Origin: Paenibacillus sp. RC67
GTDB taxonomy: Bacteria; Bacillota; Bacilli; Paenibacillales; NBRC-103111
Reading direction: 5' to 3'
Assembly (NCBI RefSeq): GCF_030020805.1
Contig: NZ_CP125098.1
Location: forward strand, 7,324,501-7,388,500
Length of the DNA: 64,000 bases
In this document: piece after piece, positions 25,797 to 34,734 of the stretch
Position numbering within the stretch: the first letter of the stretch is position 1
Layout of the letters: each line of letters begins with the position of its first letter
The notes under the pieces: model-generated
The model's input: the letters and a program-made list of their open reading frames with translations, nothing else
Told to the model about the DNA's origin: nothing
The model's database searches: none
Translations under genes and position numbers: made by a program

Positions 25797-25943
25797 GTCA
25801 TCCCATCCCTCTCTTTTTCTTCGTAGTTCACATTAGACTATGTCGGAATTGGAGAAATGGATGCTTGCCCTAAGGGGAATAGGCTTTAATATATGCTTGT
25901 CACGGCCATTCTACTAGGCTGTCTCCTGATTATACCCTTAAGC

Positions 25944-26963
25944 TTAATAGGCTCTTGCGTACTGCTTAGGCGCTGAAACTTCCCCGGAAACTTCCTGAAT
26001 GGCATGTGTAGCCCAGTAAGGGTCGCGCAGCATTCCGCGGGCAACAGCCACCAGGTCGGCGTCCTCATTAGCAACAGTCGCTTCTGCCAGTTTGGCATCA
26101 TCCAGCAGACCAACAGCAATGACAGGCACATCGAGAGCTTGCTTGACAGCTCTGGCAAAAGGAACTTGATAACCCGGATAGTTCCCCGGTCTTCTTGCTC
26201 CTACTGGACCCTCGCCGCCGCTGCTCACGTGCAAAATATCAACACCAGCTTCCTTATACCGTCTGCTCATTTCAATACCGTGGGCAAGATCATAGCCTTC
26301 ATCCATATATTCTACAGCGGAGATTCTTAAAATTAGTGGCATATGCTCAGGCATCACGCTTTTAACCGCTTGAATCACTTCAACACCAAAACGCGCCAAA
26401 TCCTGTCCGTATTCATCCGATCTATTGTTGATCGCAGGCGAGTGAAACTGATGGATCAGGTAGCCGTGAGCTCCATGAAGCTCGATCGTATCGACACCGG
26501 CTTCAATAGCTCTGACAGCCGCCTCCTTATACTTCACTACCATTTGTTTGACTTCCTCCGTTGTAAGGGCGCGAGGCTTCTTATGCTCAGGTCCAACTGC
26601 AATATCGGAAGGACCTACCGGAACAGCAGCATCTTCCGCCTTACGACCTGCATGCGCAATTTGAATCGCAACCTTCGCACCATATTTGTGCACTTCCGAA
26701 ATGATTCGTTTGAATGCCGGAATATGTTCATCGGACCATAAGCCCAGATCATAATCGGTAATACGTCCATCCGGTTCAACATCCGTCATCTCCATAATAA
26801 TGAGCCCCGCTCCGCCGATCGCTCTGGAAACATAGTGGACAAAATGCCAATCGTTAGGCTTACCATCCTTAGCCTCTACTGAATATTGGCACATCGGCGG
26901 CATCACGATACGATTTTTTAAACTTAATCCTTTAAAAGTAAATTCAGAATTTAAATGAGACAT
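25944..26963 (-). CDS. namA: NADPH dehydrogenase, old yellow enzyme of the YqjM type
   Basis: A 339-residue FMN-containing ene-reductase, equal in length to YqjM/NamA. The flavin-contacting Cys and Tyr are in MPPMCQYSV (Cys near residue 25), the substrate-binding His pair is in ELHGAHGYLIHQF (about 163-166), and the phosphate-binding C-terminal region includes DLVAVARGMLRDPYW. It reduces activated C=C bonds, quinones and nitro compounds using NADPH and is usually induced by electrophile stress. The ATG at 26963 follows AGGAGAGAAT. A divergent HxlR regulator suggests direct control. Confidence 0.93.
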   Translation of the reverse strand: MSHLNSEFTFKGLSLKNRIVMPPMCQYSVEAKDGKPNDWHFVHYVSRAIGGAGLIIMEMTDVEPDGRITDYDLGLWSDEHIPAFKRIISEVHKYGAKVAIQIAHAGRKAEDAAVPVGPSDIAVGPEHKKPRALTTEEVKQMVVKYKEAAVRAIEAGVDTIELHGAHGYLIHQFHSPAINNRSDEYGQDLARFGVEVIQAVKSVMPEHMPLILRISAVEYMDEGYDLAHGIEMSRRYKEAGVDILHVSSGGEGPVGARRPGNYPGYQVPFARAVKQALDVPVIAVGLLDDAKLAEATVANEDADLVAVARGMLRDPYWATHAIQEVSGEVSAPKQYARAY

Positions 26964-27027
26964 CCTATTCTCTCCTTATATTTGATTTCATTATTTTGTT
27001 ATTAACCACAATTATTATATACAGGTT

Positions 27028-27046
27028 TACTTCATTTATGGAAGTA
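27028..27046. promoter_or_regulatory. Palindrome in the namA/hxlR divergent promoter region
   Basis: TACTTC-ATTTATG-GAAGTA. On the namA strand it lies just before a TATAAT at about 27013-27018, covering the -35/spacer, a position suited to repression. Confidence 0.5.
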
Positions 27047-27132
27047 GTGATAATTTTGTCATATAGTTTCCGAAAAGTTACTTATGTGCTATATTGGGCT
27101 TAATTCAACCTTAAATAAAGGATAGATGCACT

Positions 27133-27471
27133 ATGAGTATCCAAGAACCACTTAAATTGACCAAAGGTCTACCTGACGAAGTATGCCCCATTGCCAAAGT
27201 GATTGATATGATCGGAACCAAATGGACCTTCCTTATTCTTCGCGATTTGCTTATCGAAGGAACGATGCGCTTTAGCGATCTGCTAAAATGCCTGGACGGC
27301 ATAAGTCCGAAAACACTATCCTTGCGCCTAAAAGAGCTTGAAGAGCATGGTATCTTAATTCGTACTGTATACCCTGAAGTCCCCCCGAGAGTTGAATATA
27401 CAATAACAGATAAAGGAAGGCAGCTGGAGAGTGTATTTATTGAGCTGAAGCGGTTTGGGCTCACGCTATAG
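27133..27471 (+). CDS. HxlR-family transcriptional regulator
   Basis: A 112-residue winged-helix protein. EVCPIAKVIDMIGTKWTFLILRDLL at 16-40 is the HxlR signature, followed by the recognition helix ISPKTLSLRLKELEEHGI and the wing PPRVEYTITDKGR. The single Cys (about residue 18) is at the position used by redox-sensing members such as YodB and HypR. It is divergent from namA, and regulators of this kind often control quinone- or electrophile-reducing enzymes, so it is likely the namA repressor. Confidence 0.88.
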   Translation: MSIQEPLKLTKGLPDEVCPIAKVIDMIGTKWTFLILRDLLIEGTMRFSDLLKCLDGISPKTLSLRLKELEEHGILIRTVYPEVPPRVEYTITDKGRQLESVFIELKRFGLTL

Positions 27472-27500
27472 TGCGGAACTGCAACTGCACCGGACAATCC

Positions 27501-27545
27501 TAGATCGCCTCCGTGCAGCTTGCTGCAAGCGGTCTATTTTTTATT
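27501..27545 (+). terminator. Terminator after the HxlR gene
   Basis: TAGATCGC pairs with GCGGTCTA around a TGCAGC/GCTGCA inner stem, followed by a T run. Confidence 0.7.
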
Positions 27546-27615
27546 TTACGGCATCAATATTTCATCCTTTAAAATACGGCTGTTGCGTCGTAATTCCAGT
27601 CTTTATTGGAGCTTA

Positions 27616-27852
27616 TTACAGCTTATGAACTGTACTAAAACACCTCTCTCTATGAGCTAAAATTTCCCAATTATTGGTCATCAGAAAATCAAATAGTTCT
27701 TTTACCTCTCGTCCTCCATTACCCGAAATCCCAGATATACCAACGGCTCCCACGATTTTTCTGCATCCAAATGGTGCCAAATCATCAAAATGCCTCAATT
27801 GACAAAATTTAGATTGGAAAATAAGATAGGGGTGTCGATAGTTGGTGCACAC
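27616..27852 (-). pseudogene. Possible decayed gene fragment, flavodoxin/NrdI-like
   Basis: This 78-codon frame has no good ribosome site. The stretch RKIVGAVGISGISGNGGREVKEL vaguely recalls the NrdI/flavodoxin strand-loop (VGVxSSGNRNFG), and a neighbouring frame reads IDTPILFSNLNFVN, like the strand before the flavin loop. Together they may be a frameshifted remnant. Equally, it may be chance. Apart from this, the 27472-28116 gap holds the HxlR terminator, the Fur box and the 5' leader of the NEAT genes. Confidence 0.2.
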
Positions 27853-27928
27853 ATTATCGGCACTCTGAAGAAGAGGTACTGTTTGCTAACAGCTTCCTCG
27901 GGCCGCAGATTTTTTTTAACAACATTAC

Positions 27929-27948
27929 TGATAATGATTATCATTATC
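27929..27948 (+). promoter_or_regulatory. Fur box upstream of the NEAT genes
   Basis: TGATAATGATTATCATTATC contains a perfect 7-1-7 Fur site (TGATAAT-G-ATTATCA) and matches the 19-bp consensus at 18 positions. A TATAAC at 27950 is a possible -10, so Fur would block the promoter when iron is ample. Confidence 0.85.
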
Positions 27949-28116
27949 GTATAACTTGATTTTCTGTGGCGTCATATTCCCTTTTTGAAAGGAGGCTGGA
28001 AAGTCATTTCGGCTTCTCCTGCTCAGGCAGTTGATGTAACAAAATTCATGGTTCGATGGATGCAAAATCGGATGCAGAACCCCAATTTTACTAAATTCCA
28101 AGGAGAGTGTTTATTC

Positions 28117-28521
28117 ATGACAGTATCATTCAAAAAATCATTTTCTATGATCCTCTTGGTATTCATGCTTGCTCTTGCTTTCGCGATTCCCGCTTCGGCT
28201 GCCAGCCAGTCCTACGAATTTTATTACAATGACAACCCAACTTCCCCCTACAACGCCCATGTGAATCCGTTCATTGTAGGCCCAGCTGATGTAACTGGCA
28301 CTACCGTTACTATCACTTTGGATGATGAGTATTACGGATACCTGCAAGCTGACAACGGCTCTGGTACCTTCGTCAATGCTTCGCAAGGATTGGATGCCAA
28401 CGGAGATACAACGTTCACTTTCACCAACTCCAACCCGTCCAGCGATATTAAAGTAAAACTGTTTGTCGAGGTTCCTGGGCAACATTCCGCACTTTATCCT
28501 TTAACTATTCACTGGAAATAA
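28117..28521 (+). CDS. Small secreted NEAT-like protein (candidate haemophore)
   Basis: A 134-residue protein with a clear signal peptide (KKSFSMILLVFMLALAFAIPASAA, cut after about residue 28). The mature part of about 105 residues resembles a NEAT domain: a YNAHVNPFI strand, VTGTTVTITLDDEYYGYLQ where the YYGYLQ segment recurs as YYGYFQ in the first domain of the next protein, and a final strand HSALYPLTIHW at the place of the haem-binding Y-x-x-x-Y motif (here H-x-x-x-Y). NEAT proteins bind haem; free ones act as haemophores. The ATG at 28117 follows AAGGAGAG. It lies behind the Fur box and before the large surface protein. Confidence 0.65.
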   Translation: MTVSFKKSFSMILLVFMLALAFAIPASAASQSYEFYYNDNPTSPYNAHVNPFIVGPADVTGTTVTITLDDEYYGYLQADNGSGTFVNASQGLDANGDTTFTFTNSNPSSDIKVKLFVEVPGQHSALYPLTIHWK

Positions 28522-28629
28522 TGATTTAGCTGCAACACAATAATTGCCCAGGCGAAAAGTGGTCTGATTCCAGGCTGCTTTTCGTTTTGGTATTTGGTCC
28601 AAGACCGAAAAAGAAGGAGTGTCCATAGA

Positions 28630-31600
28630 GTGTTAAAAAGCAGTTTGAAGCAATCCATTGCCTTATGCCTTTCCCTGGCCTTATTCCTGTCATCTTTATT
28701 CGCCGCCTTGAACATCCATCCCGGAACAGCCGAAGCAGCTGCAACTCTCCCGGATAACGTATATCCGGTCAGCTACCGTTATGTGAAGGATGGTTCCACT
28801 TACGATTCCGCAGCCAATATGTATTTATCCGTTCCGGGCTCAGGAAAGCTCATCGTTCAGAATGGTAAAGTCACATTCGAACATGAAATCAGCCCTCAAT
28901 ACTACGGTTATTTTCAATTTCTCGCTTTTCGCAATCCTGGGGCAGCTAAGGCGGTAATCAATACCTCTACCAATACTGCTCAAGGAACAGAAGGCTATAC
29001 TCCCTTCCCTGTTCGTCCCACTAACAATGGCACCGGTAATATGATTACCACCATTCAAATTGAAGACATTACCAAAAAGCAAGATGTTGTCATGCATGTC
29101 GTTATTAAGGATGCCCCCGAATTTGGCGTCGGTTTTCATTATGATTACTGGTATAACGTTCAGCTGGAAATCAATACGAAAGGCTTGCCGATAAACGGAA
29201 ATGACGGAGGAAACGGCGGGGAACCAGAACCGCAAATTACGCTTGCCTCTTTAAAGGAGCTAGTGACTGTTTCCAAATCCGTCTACGCAAGCACCTATGA
29301 AGGAACTCAGTTGGGAGACTCACCGGCAGGCACCAGACTCCCGTTCTATACGAAGATCGTACAAACGGAAACTATTATTGCTTCAGGCAGCCCCTCAACA
29401 GAGGATATCAAAAAAGCTTACGATGAATTGACAGCAGCCTTGAATACCTTTAAATCTTTAATTTATTCTGCAGATAAACGAGTTCTTGCTTCCCTGATAG
29501 CCGCCATAACGGAATTCAGAGATGGAATCAAAGAGGTTGGCTATGCAGACGGTCAGGTCGGTTCGTTGACAGCCCCTGCCGGACCGGGGGAGTTCATCGT
29601 AGGGCCCAAAACCAATATAACGTACGCTCTTGAGAGTGCCCAGAAAGTCTACGATGAACCTAAGTCTACACAAACTGCAGTTGACGATGCCGTGAGAATT
29701 CTTACCGGAGAGTACAATTCTATCAAGGATTCTTACTATATTATCAGTGCCGATCCTGTAAAGGTCATCGCTCTAGACTCGCTTAGCCCGACGACTGTTC
29801 CATCGGCCAATGCTCCTGAAATCGCAGGTACTACCTCCTATATTACTCTTAAGAACGCTGATCTCGGCACCAAAGCGAACATCACCTTTAATACAAATAT
29901 ACCAATCACTGACGTGATGCAGCCGACAGCTTCAGGTACTGGAGGATATACAGCAGTCGAATACCGTGCTTCCCAGCTCATCAAGAGCTCTGATGACCAG
30001 AAAAAAATGTATCAAGTCTCCATTCGCAAATCGAATGTCGCTGATACCAAGTGGCTCGGGCAATCCTATGTCCGCTACAAGCTCGACGGTGTGACCAAGG
30101 TCGTATACCTCAGCTACAATGCCGATAAGCTTGAAGCATTGAGTCAGGTTGCTGCTGCAGCTCAAAAGTTAACGGATACGGCAACCTCCGCACCTGGAGC
30201 AGAAGCCGCTTATGCTGCAGCAAAGACGACACTGTTAAGTAAAATCGATGCGGCAAAAACAACAGCTGCCAATTTAGCCAGTACCCGGCCGCAAATTTAT
30301 GCAGCCGATACTGCATTGGAGCAGGCAGTGACTACTTTTAAAGCTAGTGCAGCCTATCCGCTTTATTTCACTACGGTTCATGCGACAAGTGACGCATTCT
30401 CCGCGGTGGAAAGTTACTTCTTGAAGCCTGCAACCGTAACAACAGCGGGAGGCGCCACTTCTGTCTCCTTCACCATCAAAGATAGCTCGATTATTAAGGA
30501 ATTCCAGGTCAAAACTGGCGGACAATATGTCGATGCAGCCGTTGTTAGCGAGAATACGGCGAACAATACGAGAGTCGTGAACTTTAAGGCCGACAGCTTA
30601 ACTGCTCTGCTCGATGCCAAGGTTCACATCGCCATCCCGGAACAAAATTATGACCGTATGCATGATATTCGCCTGAATTTGAATAATGTGGACAATAGCG
30701 CTCTGTCTCAAGCCATAACCGATGCAAATACGCTCTACAGGACAAGTGTAACGGGTACGGCTCCTGGGCAATATCCGCAAGCTGCGAAGACGGCCCTTCA
30801 GTCTGCCATCAATACTGCGGGTGCGGAAGCATCGCGCTTAACTGGCACTACTGAGCTGACGGCGGCTGCCTTGCAATCACTACAGAAGGCTGTGACTACA
30901 TTTAAAGCATCTGTCATCGCAGAGCCTTCGAATCCTGGCTCGATTCCAGATGGCGAGTACCCTATCGGCTTTACGATCTATAAAAAAGGTACCGATGAAA
31001 AATCGGTTATGTACGATTATGTCGACCCGAATAGTGGGAAGTTGACCGTGACCGGCAGCAAAAACTTTGTATCCTTCACCGTCAAACAAAACGCTGAGAT
31101 CAAATCGTTCAAGACCGAACGCAACGGTGTCTTGACCGAAACGGAAACTGTCAGCGTCGATACCGCTGCGAATACACGTGTCGTCCGGTTTGAAGTAACA
31201 GACATCCAAAGCCGTTTGAACGGCTGGGTCAAGATTTATTGGGTGCTTCCGGCTCCTATCGGCGTTTATGATCATGAATACGAAGTAGAGCTAGGCTTTG
31301 ATTTCAAACAGCCTACCGTAGATAAGTCACAATTAACAGCACAAATTACGGAAGCTCAGACCAAGCTGGCAGCCGCTGTTGAAGGCACCGTGCCAGGACA
31401 ATATCCTGTCGGGTCCAAGGCTGTCCTGCAAGCAGCGATTACTGCTGCTGAAGCCGTTGCAGCCAATGCTTCGGCAACACAGCAAGCTGTGAATGATGCA
31501 GTTGGCGCTTTGAAGAGCTCTATGGAAGCGTTCAACGCTTCCGTCATCGCAGAGCCTTCGAATCCTGGCTCGATTCCAGATGGCGAATACCCTATCGGCT

Positions 31601-33585
31601 TTACCATCTATAAAAAAGGCACCGATGAAAAATCGGTTATGTATGACTATGTCGATCCGAACAGTGGGAAGCTGACCGTGTCCGGCGGCAAAAACTACGT
31701 TTCCTTCACTGTCAAACAGAACGCTGAGATCAAGTCGTTCAAGACCGAACGCAACGGTGTCTTAACCGAAACGGAAACTGTCAGCGTCGATACCGCTGCG
31801 AACACGCGTGTCGTCCGGTTTGAAGTAGCAGATATCCAAAGCCGTTTGAACGGCTGGGTCAAAATTTATTGGGTGCTTCCGGCTCCTATCGGCGTTTATG
31901 ATCATGAGTACGAAGTAGAGCTAGGCTTTGATTTCAAACAGCCTACCGTAGATAAGTCGCAATTAACAGCACAAATTACGGAAGCTCAAACCAAGCTGGC
32001 AGCCGCTGTTGAAGGCAGCGCTCCAGGACAATACCCTGTCGGCTCCAAGGCTGTTCTGCAAGCAGCAATTACTGCTGCTGAAGCCGTTGCAGCCAATGCT
32101 TCAGCAACACAGCAAGCTGTGAATGATGCGGTTGGCGCTTTGAAGAGCTCTATTAGCAAATTCCAAGCATCCATTGTATTGGCAGATGCCAACTACAGCT
32201 TCAACTGGCCGTCCTCCATTCACAATGGAAACGGAACACTGTTAACAAGCTTTATATCCTCGGATGCCAGCATGAAAGTAAGCGGAGGGAAACAAATCGT
32301 CACAATCCAGCTCCTTAGTGGCGTTACCTTCAAAAAGCTTCAAATGAAAAAAGCGGACGGCTCTCTTGAAGATATCGCCATTGCAGCCGCCGCCAAACAA
32401 TCCGGTGTAGTAACTGTTTTAGCAGCAAGCAGCACACAGGCGACAGCCAGCTTTGAAATCAAGGACCGCTCAGCAGTCTATGTGCTAAGCCTGCTCGATG
32501 CAGCACAAAACGAGCATGCCTTCGAAATTGATTTTTCTAAGATCAACCCATCCCAGGTAACCGAACCTGGAACAGACAATGGTACCAGCACTCGTCGCAG
32601 TGGTGGCGGCGGTGGCGCAATTATCATCAAGCCGTTGGCTGAAACCCTGGAAGCCGGGAAGTATACGATTGAATACGCTCTTTATTCTAGAGGAACATCG
32701 CAAACTTCCGCTGCAGAACCATTCGCCAAGCATCCGGCCAAGCTGGAAATTGCGAACGGCAAAAGCTATGTCTTATGGACGGTTTCCAATAAAGAAATCA
32801 CGGCACTTAAGATTGTGGATACTAGCGGAGCTTGGATAGAGCCTAAGGTAGTAGCAGTAAACGAGACACTTAATGAAAGAACTGTACAATTTGAAATTCA
32901 AAATGCACAAGCCAAAGTGCTGACTCAATTCAAATTAGCAGCATCCAATGCCAACAACGGTGTCACCGAGGCGGATATCGCCTTTGACAAAGCCAGCATT
33001 CAGCCGGACAAAAAAACAAATGAAAACTCAAGTCAGCCTGAAGCCAAAGCGGCCCTCAAAGATCTGCAAAATCATTGGGCTCAAGCGTCTATCGAGCAAG
33101 CGATAGCCCTTGGCATTGTGAATGGGTACGAAGACAACACCTTCCGTCCAGACGCAAATATTAACCGGACGGAATTCGTTACCCTGCTGAACAAAGCGCT
33201 GAAGCTGGGGCAAAGCTCCAGCGAGCTGAGCTTTACCGACGCGTCTCAAATTCCGCAATGGGTGAAGCCACACCTTACACCGGCCGTGCAAGCAGGAATC
33301 GTTACCGGATATGAAGACGGTACCTTCCGGGCCGATCGCCAAATCAGCCGGTCAGAATTGGCTGTTGTCATTGTGCGTGCTATGAAGCTGAAGGTAGATG
33401 CTGATGCTCGCTCCAGCTTCTCGGATGCGGACAGCATACCTCAATGGGCTCAAGCGTCCGTTGCAGCTGCACACAAGCAAGGCATCATCAACGGACGGGA
33501 TAACAATCGGTTCGAGCCTGATCAAAGCGCCACTCGTGCAGAAGCCGTGTCCCTCATCTTGTCTCTCTACAATGCTTCTAAATAA
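28630..33585 (+). CDS. Multi-NEAT haem-binding surface protein with three SLH domains
   Basis: A 1651-residue surface protein. Order: signal peptide (1-36); NEAT-like domain 1 (about 37-180, ends with YDYWYNVQLEI); alternating helical FIVAR-like modules and NEAT or NEAT-like domains (about 370-500, 575-690, 769-893, 979-1103, 1184-1306, 1337-1456); three SLH repeats (about 1473-1650, e.g. GIVNGYEDNTFRPD) for non-covalent anchoring to the cell-wall polymer. Domains at 769 and 979 carry YDHEYEVEL, the Y-x-x-x-Y haem motif; the one at 575 has YDRMH; the last two lack both tyrosines. It probably takes haem from host or environment under Fur control. The GTG at 28630 follows AAGGAG. Confidence 0.88.
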   Translation: MLKSSLKQSIALCLSLALFLSSLFAALNIHPGTAEAAATLPDNVYPVSYRYVKDGSTYDSAANMYLSVPGSGKLIVQNGKVTFEHEISPQYYGYFQFLAFRNPGAAKAVINTSTNTAQGTEGYTPFPVRPTNNGTGNMITTIQIEDITKKQDVVMHVVIKDAPEFGVGFHYDYWYNVQLEINTKGLPINGNDGGNGGEPEPQITLASLKELVTVSKSVYASTYEGTQLGDSPAGTRLPFYTKIVQTETIIASGSPSTEDIKKAYDELTAALNTFKSLIYSADKRVLASLIAAITEFRDGIKEVGYADGQVGSLTAPAGPGEFIVGPKTNITYALESAQKVYDEPKSTQTAVDDAVRILTGEYNSIKDSYYIISADPVKVIALDSLSPTTVPSANAPEIAGTTSYITLKNADLGTKANITFNTNIPITDVMQPTASGTGGYTAVEYRASQLIKSSDDQKKMYQVSIRKSNVADTKWLGQSYVRYKLDGVTKVVYLSYNADKLEALSQVAAAAQKLTDTATSAPGAEAAYAAAKTTLLSKIDAAKTTAANLASTRPQIYAADTALEQAVTTFKASAAYPLYFTTVHATSDAFSAVESYFLKPATVTTAGGATSVSFTIKDSSIIKEFQVKTGGQYVDAAVVSENTANNTRVVNFKADSLTALLDAKVHIAIPEQNYDRMHDIRLNLNNVDNSALSQAITDANTLYRTSVTGTAPGQYPQAAKTALQSAINTAGAEASRLTGTTELTAAALQSLQKAVTTFKASVIAEPSNPGSIPDGEYPIGFTIYKKGTDEKSVMYDYVDPNSGKLTVTGSKNFVSFTVKQNAEIKSFKTERNGVLTETETVSVDTAANTRVVRFEVTDIQSRLNGWVKIYWVLPAPIGVYDHEYEVELGFDFKQPTVDKSQLTAQITEAQTKLAAAVEGTVPGQYPVGSKAVLQAAITAAEAVAANASATQQAVNDAVGALKSSMEAFNASVIAEPSNPGSIPDGEYPIGFTIYKKGTDEKSVMYDYVDPNSGKLTVSGGKNYVSFTVKQNAEIKSFKTERNGVLTETETVSVDTAANTRVVRFEVADIQSRLNGWVKIYWVLPAPIGVYDHEYEVELGFDFKQPTVDKSQLTAQITEAQTKLAAAVEGSAPGQYPVGSKAVLQAAITAAEAVAANASATQQAVNDAVGALKSSISKFQASIVLADANYSFNWPSSIHNGNGTLLTSFISSDASMKVSGGKQIVTIQLLSGVTFKKLQMKKADGSLEDIAIAAAAKQSGVVTVLAASSTQATASFEIKDRSAVYVLSLLDAAQNEHAFEIDFSKINPSQVTEPGTDNGTSTRRSGGGGGAIIIKPLAETLEAGKYTIEYALYSRGTSQTSAAEPFAKHPAKLEIANGKSYVLWTVSNKEITALKIVDTSGAWIEPKVVAVNETLNERTVQFEIQNAQAKVLTQFKLAASNANNGVTEADIAFDKASIQPDKKTNENSSQPEAKAALKDLQNHWAQASIEQAIALGIVNGYEDNTFRPDANINRTEFVTLLNKALKLGQSSSELSFTDASQIPQWVKPHLTPAVQAGIVTGYEDGTFRADRQISRSELAVVIVRAMKLKVDADARSSFSDADSIPQWAQASVAAAHKQGIINGRDNNRFEPDQSATRAEAVSLILSLYNASK
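30911..32170 (+). repeat. 630-bp tandem duplication of a NEAT plus helical module
   Basis: Copies 30911-31540 and 31541-32170 encode the same 210-residue NEAT-helix unit with only a handful of substitutions (for example TGSKNF/SGGKNY, EVTDI/EVADI, GTVPG/GSAPG). Identity at the DNA level is very high, pointing to recent duplication or gene conversion. Confidence 0.88.
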
Positions 33586-33597
33586 TAAGAATTCATG

Positions 33598-33650
33598 AAG
33601 CCGGGCAGCCATCCCATATAACGATGGCTTGCCCGGCTTCTTTCTTTTCT
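33598..33650 (+). terminator. Terminator of the NEAT operon
   Basis: AAGCCGGGCAGCCATC pairs with GATGGCTTGCCCGGCTT, followed by CTTTCTTTTCTTTT. Confidence 0.85.
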
Positions 33651-33741
33651 TTTCTGCATGCCTACAAACGGTGTCTTGTTGAATACTTGAAATCCTGCTA
33701 TGCTTTAAAGCAAAAGACCAAGAATCGGAGAGAATAAGAAC

Positions 33742-34539
33742 ATGAACGACCTACTGACATTCTGGGGGACAGGCGACTCGATGGGTGTTCCACGGGTGTA
33801 CTGCCCTTGCGACATCTGCACAGAAGCCAGAACGACCGGACATAACAGGCGCCTCCGTTTCTCCGTCATGCTTAATGCAGGAGGAAACGAGCTGTTAATT
33901 GACTGCGGGCCTGACTGGAGAGCCCAGATGGAACGGGAAGGCAAACATTTCATCGAGCATGTCCTTATTACCCACGCTCATTTCGATCACATCGCCGGAC
34001 TGCCTGAATGGGCCGATGCTTGTCGTTGGCTGGGCCGCAAAGGCCACCTTTATGCTCCGCGAGATGTGCTGCATACGATTACTCAGCAGTTTCCTTGGCT
34101 CGAGCGCCATCTCCACCTTCATGATTGTATCCAGGGATTGACCTGGGGAGACTGGCATATTACTCCTTGGAAAGTATGCCATGGCAAAAACGGCTTTTCC
34201 TATGCATATAAGTTCCTCCGTGGGGGCTCTGTACCCTATCAATGGGTGTATTGCTCTGATGCTATTAACTTGAACACCGAAGAAAAAGCTCCTTTATTCG
34301 GATTACAGCTGCTCATTTTGGGTACGAATTTTTACAAGGAAGAAGCCGAGCTTAGAACCCGCTCCGTCTATGATATGGTGGAAGCGCTGGAGCTCATTCA
34401 AGAGGTTCAGCCTGAACGTGTGATGTTTACTCATATGTCCCATGGTGTGGATGTGCTTCTCGATTATGCGCTTCCTTCCTTCGTTTCATTAGCAGCAACC
34501 GGTATGAGCATCCTTCTGGACAAGAATCCAAGCGAGTAA
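33742..34539 (+). CDS. PhnP-like metallo-beta-lactamase-fold phosphodiesterase
   Basis: A 265-residue MBL-fold enzyme. The N-terminal WGTGDSMGVPRVYCPCDICTEAR is the PhnP-type strand plus Cys pair for a structural zinc, LLIDCGPDW and LITHAHFDHIAGLPE supply the dinuclear metal site (HxHxDH), YCSDA the bridging Asp, and FTHMSHG the last His. PhnP hydrolyses phosphoribosyl cyclic phosphate, but no phn genes adjoin, so the substrate is uncertain. The ATG at 33742 is preceded by CGGAGAG. Confidence 0.85.
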   Translation: MNDLLTFWGTGDSMGVPRVYCPCDICTEARTTGHNRRLRFSVMLNAGGNELLIDCGPDWRAQMEREGKHFIEHVLITHAHFDHIAGLPEWADACRWLGRKGHLYAPRDVLHTITQQFPWLERHLHLHDCIQGLTWGDWHITPWKVCHGKNGFSYAYKFLRGGSVPYQWVYCSDAINLNTEEKAPLFGLQLLILGTNFYKEEAELRTRSVYDMVEALELIQEVQPERVMFTHMSHGVDVLLDYALPSFVSLAATGMSILLDKNPSE

Positions 34540-34601
34540 CCTGTACTAAACTGCTATCCAATCCAAGATCGTTTCCGAATTTATAGGTTCGTACCAAAAA
34601 C

Positions 34602-34638
34602 AAAAGTCTGCCTCCTTCGCTAGGACGCTGGCTTTTTT
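34602..34638 (+). terminator. Weak terminator
   Basis: AAAGTCTGCCTCCT pairs imperfectly with AGGACGCTGGCTTT, followed by T5. Confidence 0.4.
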
Positions 34639-34734
34639 GTGTTCTACCTCTCTAGAGCTGTAACATTCACAACGAAGTACGCGTTATTGTAGACAAATAG
34701 CATTAATCCATATGAACCAAAGGGGAGAATGGTC

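Noticed and set aside
25810..25850. Sigma-K-like -10 (CATAGTCTA on minus) before the Gly/His/Trp repeat gene
   Set aside because: The -10 pattern fits but no proper AC-type -35 was found; too weak to claim sporulation control.
25316..25873. Long plus-strand frame of Ala/Ser/Leu/Pro repeats opposite the 21-bp repeats
   Set aside because: A stop-free 21-bp unit opens several frames on both strands; there is no ribosome site and the minus strand has the proper start.
28552..28592. Hairpin between the small NEAT-like gene and the large NEAT-SLH gene
   Set aside because: Stem CGAAAAG/CTTTTCG with poor inner pairing and no clean T run; not strong enough to call an attenuator.
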